Below, piece by piece: positions 7,485 to 13,454 of a stretch of 13,454 nt of DNA. Numbering within the stretch: the stretch's first letter is position 1; each line of letters begins with the position of its first letter. Below the pieces are notes generated by a model. It saw only the letters and a program-made list of their open reading frames with translations, was not told the DNA's origin and did no database searches. Position numbers and translations under genes: made by a program. Source of the DNA: JBOGDS01 sp050743075. GTDB lineage: Bacteria; Actinomycetota; Actinomycetes; Jiangellales; Jiangellaceae. The stretch is from the NCBI GenBank assembly GCA_050743075.1, contig JBOGDS010000088.1:1-13454 (forward strand), in the 5' to 3' direction.

Positions 7485-8401
7485 GTGGCCGTCATCGCGA
7501 CCGAAGAACTCACCAAGCGGTTCCCCAGGGTCACCGCGCTCGACCGGCTCACGCTGGAGATCGAACCGGGTGTCGTCGGGCTGGTCGGCGCCAACGGCGC
7601 GGGCAAGTCGACACTGATCAGGATCCTGCTCGGACTCGCGCCGGCCACGTCCGGCCGGGCGGCCGTGCTGGGTCGCGATGTCGTCGAGGACGGCTTGCGG
7701 GTGCGTGAGCGGGTCGGCTACATGCCCGAGCACGACTGCATGCCCGGCGACGTGTCCGCCACCGAGTTCGTCGTCCACATGGCCCAGATGTCGGGGCTGC
7801 CGCCGAACGCGGCCCGCGAGCGCACCGCCGACACGCTCCGCCACGTCGGCCTCTACGAGGAGCGCTATCGGCCCATTGGCGGCTACTCCACCGAATGAAG
7901 CAACGGGTCAAGCTGGCCCAGGCGCTCGTCCACGACCCGGAACTCGTGCTGCTCGACGAGCCGACCAACGGCTTGGACCCCGTCGGCCGCGACGAGATGC
8001 TGGCTCTGATCAGGCGCATCCACACCGACTTCGGCATCTCGGTGCTCGTCACGTCTCACCTGCTCGGCGAGCTGGAGCGGATCGCCGACCATGTGGTGAT
8101 CATCGATGCCGGCCGGCTGCTGCGGTCGTCGTCGACCCGTGAGTTCACCAGAGCGAGCCAGGTGCTCGCCGTCGAGGTGACCGATGACGGCGACGCGCTC
8201 GCTGCTGCGCTCGCCGGGGCGGGTCTGCTGGTGCGGGCGGACGGTCACGTCCTGCTCGTCGAGCTCGCAGACGATGCCACCTACGACGCCATCCGGGACG
8301 CGGTGTCACGTCTCGGGTTGGGTCTGGTCCGCCTGGAGCAGCGCCGGCACCACATCGCGGAGGTCTTCCGGGAGGAGCACGCCGATGCCGGCGCACACTG
8401 A
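7485..8401 (+). CDS. ABC-2 type transporter ATP-binding protein 1 (one frameshift in the signature motif)
   Basis: Energising subunit of an ABC-2 type transporter, hydrolysing ATP at the membrane. The GTG at 7485 gives a start close to the family N-terminus (VAVIATEELTKRF). Visible motifs are Walker A GANGAGKST (about residue 36), a Q-loop region reading VGYMPEH with Glu where Gln is commonest, Walker B VLLDEPTNGLDP, and the switch His in VTSHLLGE. A poorly conserved C-terminal extension ends at 8401. The frame breaks at about 7893: the text reads YST then a stop, and a second frame resumes at MKQRVKLAQALVHDP. The paralogous ATPase downstream reads YSKGMKQRAK at this point, so a single G is missing from the Gly codon of the ABC signature. 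With it restored the protein has 305 residues, the same as the second ATPase. The 3' end overlaps the next gene by 17 bases. Confidence 0.85.
8371..8377 (+). promoter_or_regulatory. Ribosome binding site of ABC permease 1
   Basis: GGAGGAG lies seven bases before the ATG at 8385, inside the end of the upstream ATPase gene. It decides the permease start and indicates translational coupling. Confidence 0.75.
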
Positions 8402-9305
8402 GCCTGTGCCCACCGGTGTCATCCACGACATCGGGTACAGGGGCTACGCCGGCGAGCGGTTGGGCCGCGGATACGTCGCCCGGTCGCTGTTCCTGCACAG
8501 CATGCGCGGCGCGTACGGTCTCGGCCGATCGGCGAGGTCCAAGGTTCTGCCGATGTTGCTGTTCGGTGTCATGTGCGTGCCGGCGCTGGTGCTGGCGATC
8601 ATCTCGGTCGTCCAGGCGGGGCTGAGCGAGCCGCTCCTGCCGTACACGCGGTACGCAGTCGTGCTCCAAGCGGCGCTCACGATCTTCCTCGCGGCACAGG
8701 CCCCGCAGAGCGTGTCGCGGGACCTGCGGTTCAAGACGGTCCCCTTGTACTTCTCGCGGCCGCTGGAGCGGGTCGACTACGTGGCGGCCAAGTGCGCCGC
8801 GCTCACGGCGGCACTGTTCGTCCTCCTCGCCGTGTCGCTGCTGATCATGTACGCGGGCGCGCTCCTGGGCGGCTTCTCGTTCGCAACGCAGATTGCTGAT
8901 CTGGCGAAGGGCCTGGCAGGCGCCGCGCTGTTCTCCGTCGTGCTGGCCGGGATCGGGCTGGTGATCGCCTCTCTTACCGGGCGCCGCGGCTTCGGCGTCG
9001 CAGGGATCATCACGGTGCTGGCGCTGAGCTACGCGGTCGTCAGCTCGGTCCAGGGTGCGCTGGCCTTCAGCGGGCCGGACGGCGGCGCGGTGAACTCGGC
9101 TGATACCGCCGCCTGGGTGGGCTTGTTCTCGCCGATCACGCTGGTCGACGGTGTCCAGGTCTGGGCGCTGGGTGCAGAGACGTCGTCCGTCGTCGGGCCC
9201 CCCGACGGCCTCGGCGGGGCGGTCTTCCTGCTCGTCATCCTTGCTCTGGCCGGGGCGTGCTTCGGCTTGTTGATGCTCCGCTACCGGAAGGTGCCGGCCT
9301 CGTGA
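8385..9305 (+). CDS. ABC-2 type transporter permease 1
   Basis: Membrane subunit partnering the neighbouring ATPases. The ATG at 8385 follows a good ribosome site and gives 306 residues. I see about six hydrophobic segments: near residues 47-70 (LLFGVMCVPALVLAIISVV), 80-98, 125-150, 163-188, 193-215 and 275-297. Between the second and third lies RFKTVPLYFSRPLERVDYVA, the cytoplasmic coupling-helix-like signature of ABC-2 permeases. Permease 2 has the corresponding GSVVYLLSKPVPRAEIVRSK. A longer loop rich in small residues lies between the fifth and sixth segments. The stop codon overlaps the next gene's GTG. The substrate cannot be inferred; ABC-2 systems typically export lipids, drugs, peptides or polysaccharides, or serve in membrane maintenance. 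Confidence 0.85.
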   Translation: MPAHTEPVPTGVIHDIGYRGYAGERLGRGYVARSLFLHSMRGAYGLGRSARSKVLPMLLFGVMCVPALVLAIISVVQAGLSEPLLPYTRYAVVLQAALTIFLAAQAPQSVSRDLRFKTVPLYFSRPLERVDYVAAKCAALTAALFVLLAVSLLIMYAGALLGGFSFATQIADLAKGLAGAALFSVVLAGIGLVIASLTGRRGFGVAGIITVLALSYAVVSSVQGALAFSGPDGGAVNSADTAAWVGLFSPITLVDGVQVWALGAETSSVVGPPDGLGGAVFLLVILALAGACFGLLMLRYRKVPAS

Positions 9306-10219
9306 CCACGCTCACCGTTGACCGGGTCTCGCGATGGTTCGGCAACGTCGTTGCGGTCAACGACGTGACGATGCCGGTAGGCCCTGGCATCACGGGTCTG
9401 CTGGGCCCCAACGGCGCCGGCAAGTCGACCCTGATCAACATGCTCGGCGGCTTCCTGGCGCCGTCGACCGGGGACGTCACACTCGACGGCGCGACCGTGT
9501 GGCGCAACCCTGAGGTCTACCGCACGATCGGGCTGGTCCCCGAGCGGGAGGCCGCATACGATTTCCTCACCGGCTGGCAGTTCGTGCTGGCAAATGCCGA
9601 GTTGCACGGCCTACCCGACCCTGGGGCTGCAGCTCGACGCGCGTTGGCGACCGTCGAGATGGAGGACGCCCAGGAGCGCCGCATCGGCGAGTACTCGAAG
9701 GGTATGAAGCAGCGGGCAAAGATGGCGTCCGCACTGGTGCACGACCCGAGCGTCCTGCTCCTGGACGAGCCGTTCAACGGAATGGACCCACGCCAGCGCT
9801 TGCACCTGATGGACCTGCTCCGGCAGATGGCCGCCGAGGGGCGGACGGTGCTGTTCAGCTCGCACATCCTCGAAGAGGTGGAGCAACTCGCCCACCAGAT
9901 CGAGGTGATGGTCGCCGGCCGCCACGCCGCGTCCGGGGACTACCGCCAGATCCGCCGCCTGATGACCGACCGCCCGCATCGCTACGTGGTCCGCTCCAGT
10001 GACGGCCGGGCGCTGGCTGCGGCACTCATCGCGGACACGTCCACGGCCGCGGTCGAGCTCGATGCCGTCGGCGGCGTGCTGCGGGTCCAGGCCGTCGAGT
10101 TCCTCCGCTTCACGTCGCTGTTGCCGCGCGTCGCCCGCGATGCGGGAATCAGCCTCTACGAGGTGTCGCCCACGGACGAGTCCCTGGAGAGCGTCTTCTC
10201 CTATCTGGTCACGTCGTGA
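9302..10219 (+). CDS. ABC-2 type transporter ATP-binding protein 2
   Basis: Intact 305-residue nucleotide-binding subunit. The GTG at 9302 overlaps the stop of permease 1 (GTGA) and has GGAAGG about ten bases upstream. Motifs in order are Walker A GPNGAGKST (about residue 36), a Q-loop region LVPERE with Glu in the usual Gln position, signature GEYSKGMKQRAK (about 130), Walker B VLLLDEPFNGMDP (about 155), and the H-loop FSSHILEEVE. The C-terminal 90 or so residues form the variable extension seen in this subfamily. It is paralogous to the ATPase at 7485-8401, with the same length and same Q-to-E variation, so the cluster probably arose by duplication of an ATPase-permease pair or encodes a heteromeric pump. 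It serves as an internal reference for repairing the broken first ATPase. Confidence 0.9.
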   Translation: MTTLTVDRVSRWFGNVVAVNDVTMPVGPGITGLLGPNGAGKSTLINMLGGFLAPSTGDVTLDGATVWRNPEVYRTIGLVPEREAAYDFLTGWQFVLANAELHGLPDPGAAARRALATVEMEDAQERRIGEYSKGMKQRAKMASALVHDPSVLLLDEPFNGMDPRQRLHLMDLLRQMAAEGRTVLFSSHILEEVEQLAHQIEVMVAGRHAASGDYRQIRRLMTDRPHRYVVRSSDGRALAAALIADTSTAAVELDAVGGVLRVQAVEFLRFTSLLPRVARDAGISLYEVSPTDESLESVFSYLVTS

Positions 10220-10227
10220 GGAAGGGG
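10218..10227 (+). promoter_or_regulatory. Ribosome binding site of ABC permease 2
   Basis: The purine-rich GAGGAAGGGG begins inside the stop codon of the second ATPase. It sits five bases before the GTG at 10233 and supports that start. Confidence 0.65.
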
Positions 10228-10232
10228 TCCGC

Positions 10233-10952
10233 GTGTTGAACCGGACGGTGGCGCGGCTGACCGCGCGAGGGCTGCTCGGCGGGCGCCGCATGCTGCTGCT
10301 CCTGGCGCTCTCGCTGCTCCTGCCGGCGCTCGCGACGATGTTGCGGCTGGCCCTCGGCGTCGACCACGAGGTCACGGCCAGCCTGCTCGGCGTCGTCGCA
10401 TTGGGCACGATGGTTCCGTTGCTGTGCCTGATCGTCGGGACCGGAGCCATCGGGCCGGAGATCGACGACGGCTCGGTCGTCTACCTGCTGTCCAAACCGG
10501 TACCGCGCGCGGAGATCGTGCGGAGCAAGCTGGTCGTCGCGGTGGTCTGCGCGGTCGCGTTCGGTGCCGTGCCGACCCTGGTGGCCGGGCTGATCATGTC
10601 GGAGACCGGGTCGGGGATCGCCGTCGCGTTCGGAGTGGCCGCGCTGGTCGCGAGTACGGCCTACTGCGCCATCTTCATGCTGCTTGCGGTCGTGTCCAGG
10701 CACGCCGTGGTGATCGGACTCGTCTACGCCCTGCTCTGGGAGAGCCTCGTCGGCAGCTTCGTCCCGGGTGCCCGCGCGCTGAGCGTCCAGCAGTGGGCGC
10801 TCACCGTCGCCGAGACGATCGCCGACGACGGCGTCATCATCGCGGACGTCGCACTGCCGACGGCGGTCGTCCTGCTGGCGGTGGTCAGCGCTGCGGCGAC
10901 CTGGTACGCCGGCCAGCGCCTGCGTGTCCTCGCCCTGACCGGCGAGGCCTGA
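10233..10952 (+). CDS. ABC-2 type transporter permease 2
   Basis: 239-residue integral membrane protein and last gene of the coupled ABC cluster, starting 13 bases after the second ATPase ends. About six transmembrane segments are visible: MLLLLALSLLLPALATML near 20-40, then near 50-70 (LLGVVALGTMVPLLCLIV), 95-117, 125-150, 152-175 and 208-230. The cytoplasmic motif GPEIDDGSVVYLLSKPVPRA after the second segment is the ABC-2 signature and parallels the one in permease 1. It is shorter than permease 1 because it lacks the N-terminal soluble stretch and the loop before the last helix. It most likely forms a hetero-oligomeric channel with permease 1, or a second half-transporter. The substrate is unknown. 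A TTG directly after the GTG is an alternative start that changes nothing. Confidence 0.85.
   Translation: MLNRTVARLTARGLLGGRRMLLLLALSLLLPALATMLRLALGVDHEVTASLLGVVALGTMVPLLCLIVGTGAIGPEIDDGSVVYLLSKPVPRAEIVRSKLVVAVVCAVAFGAVPTLVAGLIMSETGSGIAVAFGVAALVASTAYCAIFMLLAVVSRHAVVIGLVYALLWESLVGSFVPGARALSVQQWALTVAETIADDGVIIADVALPTAVVLLAVVSAAATWYAGQRLRVLALTGEA
10928..10947. terminator. Possible hairpin at the end of the ABC cluster
   Basis: CCTCGCC (10928-10934) and GGCGAGG (10941-10947) can form a 7-base GC-only stem with a 6-base loop. It lies in the last codons of permease 2, where two transcription units converge. There is no T-run on either strand, so this is only a weak terminator candidate and could be chance in GC-rich DNA. 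Confidence 0.2.
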
Positions 10953-11005
10953 GACCGGCCACGACGTCGTTACGAGATGGCTCGCCGCGTGCGGCTGCTC
11001 CCGCC

Positions 11006-11650
11006 CTAGCGCAGGTCCTCGAGCGATCCGACGACGCGGTGGGCGCCCGCGCTGCGCAGGAGGCCGGCCTCGGTGGTCGTCGTCACTGCCACGATCCGCC
11101 CGATCCCTGCTGCGGTTGCCGCTGTCACGCCCGCGACGGAGTCCTCGATGGCCACGGCCCTGGCGGGAGTGACATGCAGCGCACGGCAGGCGGCGACGAA
11201 AGGCGCCGGGTGAGGCTTGCCGTGATCCACGTCCTCCCAGGTGACCAGCGCGTCGAAGCAGTCGCGCACGCCCAGCAGCTCCTCGACGGCGTACTCGGCC
11301 CACGCCCGGGTCGCGGACGTCACCAGTGCCAGCGGGATCTTGCGGGCATGCAGGCCCTGAATCAGCTCGGTCGCGTCCGGTGCGGGCTCGGGAACGACGT
11401 CGGAGCGGGCCAGGTGGCCCAGCACCTCGGCGACCAGTGCGTCCGGATCCTCGTCCGCCCACGGGCCGGGCATCGTCGCGAACACGTCCGAGCCACGTCG
11501 GCCGACGAAGTGGGCGTACGTCCCCACGTCGATCGCCCAACCGCGGGCGGCGAAGAACGACTCGTAGGCGGCCCGGTGCACCGGCTCGCTGTCGAGCAGC
11601 GTTCCGTCGAGGTCGAGCAGAACCGCCCCTGATCGGCCTAGCGCGCCCAC
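11006..11650 (-). CDS. HAD-superfamily sugar-phosphate phosphatase or phosphoglucomutase-like protein
   Basis: 214-residue cytoplasmic hydrolase of the HAD superfamily with a helical cap after motif I. Motif I is LLDLDGTLLDSEP, giving the nucleophile and acid/base aspartates. Motif II is LVTSAT, motif III HGKPHPAPF with the Lys, and motif IV AIEDSVAGVTAA with the Mg-binding acidic pair. This subgroup contains sugar-phosphate phosphatases and beta-phosphoglucomutases. The substrate cannot be fixed from sequence, but the operon suggests a sugar or amino-sugar phosphate. The GTG at 11650 starts just before motif I and overlaps the end of the EIIA gene by 13 bases. The longer frame reaching 11782 is shadow sequence. 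It is the last gene of the minus-strand operon and ends convergent with the ABC cluster, 53 bases apart. Confidence 0.85.
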   Translation of the reverse strand: MGALGRSGAVLLDLDGTLLDSEPVHRAAYESFFAARGWAIDVGTYAHFVGRRGSDVFATMPGPWADEDPDALVAEVLGHLARSDVVPEPAPDATELIQGLHARKIPLALVTSATRAWAEYAVEELLGVRDCFDALVTWEDVDHGKPHPAPFVAACRALHVTPARAVAIEDSVAGVTAATAAGIGRIVAVTTTTEAGLLRSAGAHRVVGSLEDLR

Positions 11651-12099
11651 GCGAACAGCGGCTCTCCGGCCGTCAGCCGGCCTTCGTCCCGGACGTCGGA
11701 CAGCGCCTCGGCCGCCGCGTCGAGCGCCACGACCGGGCAGATGGCCGACCTGCCGCCCGCCTCGACCGCGGCCGGATCCCACGCGACGACGTCGGCCCCC
11801 GCGTCGACCTCGGCGCCCTCGGCTGCGAGCAGCTCGAACCCCTCGCCCGCGAGCTGGACGGTGTCGATACCCAGGTGGACCAGCACGCCCGCGCCCTCGG
11901 GCGTCTGCACGACGTACGCGTGCGGATGCAGCTTGACGATCTTCCCGGCCACCGGGGACACCGCGATCACCCGGCCGTCCCGGTCCGGGTCGATGGCGAC
12001 GCCTGGGCCCACCAGCGCCGCGGAGAAGACCGGGTCCGGCACGTCGGCAAGTGGAAGCGCGCGCCCACCGACCGGGGCGAGCACGGTCAGCTCGGTCAC
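11638..12099 (-). CDS. PTS glucose/N-acetylglucosamine-family EIIA component
   Basis: 153-residue cytoplasmic phosphocarrier of the PTS_EIIA_1 (Crr/EIIA-Glc) family. It accepts phosphate from HPr and passes it to EIIB. The diagnostic blocks are SPVAGKIVKLHPHAYVVQT and GAGVLVHLGIDTVQL. The first histidine pairs with the phosphorylated histidine in VHLGIDTV, as in enzyme IIA-Glc. The length matches a free-standing EIIA. The GTG at 12099 overlaps the EIIB stop (GTGA), showing translational coupling. The in-frame extension to 12261 is antisense-like and is discarded. In relatives this protein can also be regulatory (inducer exclusion), but nothing here shows that. Sugar specificity is not encoded in EIIA; the neighbouring SIS protein favours an amino sugar. 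Confidence 0.9.
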   Translation of the reverse strand: MTELTVLAPVGGRALPLADVPDPVFSAALVGPGVAIDPDRDGRVIAVSPVAGKIVKLHPHAYVVQTPEGAGVLVHLGIDTVQLAGEGFELLAAEGAEVDAGADVVAWDPAAVEAGGRSAICPVVALDAAAEALSDVRDEGRLTAGEPLFAWAR

Positions 12100-12326
12100 A
12101 TCAGGTCTTCGATGTCGGAGGCGATCGTGTCGGCCTCCGGGCCGACGACGACCTGGACCGCGCTGCCGGATCGGATCACGCCGTGGGCGCCCGCGGCCTT
12201 CAGGCCCGGCTCGTCCACCAGGCTCGGGTCCTCGACCTCGGCACGCAGGCGGGTGATGCACGGCTCGATCTCGATGATGTTGTCGGCCCCGCCGAGGGCG
12301 GCGAGGATCTGCTCGGCGTTGCTCAT
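12096..12326 (-). CDS. PTS glucose/N-acetylglucosamine-family EIIB component
   Basis: 76-residue stand-alone EIIB domain of the glucose/N-acetylglucosamine family. The phosphorylated cysteine is in IEPCITRLRAEV (about residue 23). The later block GVIRSGSAVQVVVGPEAD is also typical. It transfers phosphate from EIIA to sugar as the sugar crosses the membrane through EIIC. The ATG at 12326 overlaps the stop of the SIS gene (ATGA) and has GGAGGA at 12332-12337 five bases upstream. In many bacteria this domain is fused to EIIC; here it is separate, as in the split PTS seen in some actinomycetes. No EIIC is present in the visible operon, so the partner must be outside the window or elsewhere in the genome. 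Confidence 0.9.
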   Translation of the reverse strand: MSNAEQILAALGGADNIIEIEPCITRLRAEVEDPSLVDEPGLKAAGAHGVIRSGSAVQVVVGPEADTIASDIEDLM

Positions 12327-13384
12327 GCGCTTCCTCCGGTGGGGTCGGTCTGGGTGACCTTGGACAGTCCGCGGGGGGCGTCCGGGTCGAGACCGAGCTT
12401 ACGGGCCAGCGCTTCGACCATCAGCTGTGCTGGGACGACGAGTGCCAGCGGAGCCACCAGCTCCGGCAGGTCCGGACCCGCAACCGGCACGTCGCAGGCG
12501 GCCGCGAAGCCCGCGTCGCCGCCGATGCCGACGGTCGCGGCGGCACCTCGGTTGCGCAGGTCCGCGGCCAGCTCGGTCATGCCGTCGACCATCGGGCCGT
12601 CCTGGGCGGACACCAGCACTGCCACGTGGTCGGCGTCGACGACCGCGATCGGACCGTGGCGCAGGTCGGCGTACGACAGGCCGCGCACGGGTCGTAGGCA
12701 GGTCTCCTCGATCTTCAGCGCGGTCTCGAGGGCCGTCCCGAAAACGATGCCGCGACCGCTGACCAGCGTCTCGACGCTGGCGGCCACCCGCTCGGCGGCT
12801 TCGTCCACGCCCTGTCGCGCCGCGATCAGACGCTCGACCTCGGCCGGGACGCGGTCCAGGTCGGCGTCGAGCGCAGTGGGGTCCGACGACAGGGCACCGG
12901 CCAGGACCGCCATGGCGGCGAGCTGGACCGTGTACGACTTCGTCGCCGGCACGGCCATCTCCGGGCCGGCCTGCGTGACCAGCGCGACGTCGGCGTCGGC
13001 AGCAAGCGCGCTGCCGGCGCCGTTGGTCACCGCGATCGTGCGGGCGCCGCACTCGCGCGCCCACGCCTGGGTCTCGACGATCTCCTGTGTCTCCCCGGAC
13101 TGGGAGACGGAGACCACCACGGCGTCAGAGAGGTCGAGCCGCGCGCTGTAGTGGGTTGCGACGCTGGGCGCGGCCAGCCCGGCCGGGTGGCCGGCGTGCA
13201 CCTCCAGCAGGTAGCGGCCGTAGATCGCGGCGTTGTCCGACGACCCGCGGGCGACGAAGAGCATCGCGCGGCGACCCCGCGTGAGCGCGGCCAGCTCACC
13301 GCGCAGGGGGCGGAGGGCGTCGAGCGTGCGGGCGAGGGCCGCCGGCTGCTCGGCCACCTCGCGGGCCATCGTCGTCTCGCTCAC
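12323..13384 (-). CDS. Double-SIS sugar-phosphate isomerase/deaminase (GlmS C-terminal-like, possible glucosamine-6-phosphate deaminase)
   Basis: 353-residue protein with two SIS domains (about 30-165 and 190-335), equivalent to the isomerase half of GlmS without its glutaminase domain. Motifs are LFVARGSSDNAAIYGRYLLE, SVSQSGETQEIVE (phosphosugar-binding serines), VPATKSYTVQLAAM, then in domain two FGTALETALKIEETCL and SYADLRHGPIAVVD, and a C-terminal GLSKVTQT resembling the LAKSVTVE end of GlmS. With no glutaminase and a PTS alongside, a catabolic glucosamine-6-phosphate deaminase (NagB-II type) is the best guess; AgaS-like activity on another aminosugar phosphate is the main alternative. 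I start at the GTG 13384, giving VSETTMAREVAEQP; an ATG at 13369 is possible. The upstream extension to 13438 enters repeat DNA and is rejected. It is the first visible gene of the operon and is coupled to EIIB by ATGA. Confidence 0.85.
   Translation of the reverse strand: MSETTMAREVAEQPAALARTLDALRPLRGELAALTRGRRAMLFVARGSSDNAAIYGRYLLEVHAGHPAGLAAPSVATHYSARLDLSDAVVVSVSQSGETQEIVETQAWARECGARTIAVTNGAGSALAADADVALVTQAGPEMAVPATKSYTVQLAAMAVLAGALSSDPTALDADLDRVPAEVERLIAARQGVDEAAERVAASVETLVSGRGIVFGTALETALKIEETCLRPVRGLSYADLRHGPIAVVDADHVAVLVSAQDGPMVDGMTELAADLRNRGAAATVGIGGDAGFAAACDVPVAGPDLPELVAPLALVVPAQLMVEALARKLGLDPDAPRGLSKVTQTDPTGGSA
12332..12337 (-). promoter_or_regulatory. Ribosome binding site of EIIB
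   Basis: GGAGGA on the minus strand, inside the end of the SIS gene, five bases before the EIIB ATG. It supports the short EIIB reading and coupled translation. Confidence 0.7.
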
Positions 13385-13416
13385 GCGCGGACCGTACCAG
13401 CCACCAGCCTCGTCCC

Positions 13417-13454
13417 CGTGATCATGTCGACTACACACAGCAAAGGGTGTGTGT
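13417..13454. repeat. Copy 2 of the dispersed inverted repeat, cut by the window edge
   Basis: Bases 13417-13434 are identical to 7322-7339. The inner part differs in sequence but keeps a stem: ACACACA (13433-13439) pairs perfectly with TGTGTGT (13448-13454) around GCAAAGGG. This resembles the GCATAGGG at the centre of copy 1. The right arm, expected to read AGTCGACATGATCA, would begin at or just past the window end. It lies 33 bases upstream of the SIS start. Confidence 0.7.

Noticed and set aside
7895..8401. A separate gene starting at the ATG within the broken ATPase
   Set aside because: The protein begins in the middle of the ABC signature motif and lacks Walker A. Comparison with the paralogue shows it is the second half of the same gene.
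8840..10612. Further copies of the TGATCATGTCGACT repeat at TGATCATG sites near 8842 and 10600
   Set aside because: The match ends after nine to eleven bases, the sites are inside conserved permease codons, and there is no partner arm.
11650..12261. Longer N-termini for the HAD and EIIA proteins
   Set aside because: The extra residues are low-complexity arginine/glycine shadows of the upstream gene. The family starts coincide with GTG codons overlapping the preceding stops.
1..13454. tRNA, rRNA, riboswitch or phage genes
   Set aside because: No cloverleaf, conserved rRNA segment, riboswitch core or integrase/capsid-like protein was recognised on either strand.

Overview
The window is very GC-rich and uses GTG starts freely. 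Genes are packed tightly with 4-base start/stop overlaps, and several protein families typical of actinomycetes are present. It most likely comes from the chromosome of a high-GC Gram-positive actinomycete. I cannot name the genus. Apart from a gene remnant at the left edge, most of the window looks like housekeeping or metabolic chromosome rather than a mobile island.

Layout, left to right. (1) 71-752, plus strand: the C-terminal remnant of an unnamed actinobacterial protein family often seen as scattered copies; it stops abruptly just before the next gene. (2) 785-3388, minus: a secreted ExeM/NucH-type extracellular nuclease with a lamin-tail domain, an OB-fold, an endonuclease/exonuclease/phosphatase (EEP) catalytic domain and ten RTX calcium-binding nonapeptides. 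Two frame breaks interrupt it. (3) 3595-4203, plus: a SpoU/TrmH-family RNA methyltransferase. (4) 4246-5922, plus: a DUF885 putative zinc-dependent hydrolase. (5) 5953-7326, plus: an FAD/NAD(P)-dependent disulfide-reductase-type oxidoreductase broken by three single-base frame changes. Its stop codon lies inside a 50-base inverted repeat. (6) 7485-10952, plus: a translationally coupled ABC-2 cluster ordered ATPase, permease, ATPase, permease. The first ATPase has a one-base loss inside its signature motif. (7) 13384-11006, minus: a coupled operon of a double-SIS sugar-phosphate isomerase/deaminase, PTS EIIB, PTS EIIA and a HAD phosphatase. Together these point to phosphotransferase uptake and catabolism of an amino sugar such as N-acetylglucosamine. 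No membrane EIIC is visible. (8) 13417-13454: a second copy of the inverted repeat found at 7322, cut by the window edge.

Six frame breaks in three genes all lie left of 7900, while everything to the right reads cleanly. In each case the conserved protein resumes immediately in another frame. The cause is either uncorrected sequencing or assembly error or very recent inactivation, and the sequence alone cannot decide. No convincing new multi-gene system is present. The most interesting unexplained signal is the repeated palindromic element at 7322-7373 and 13417-13454.
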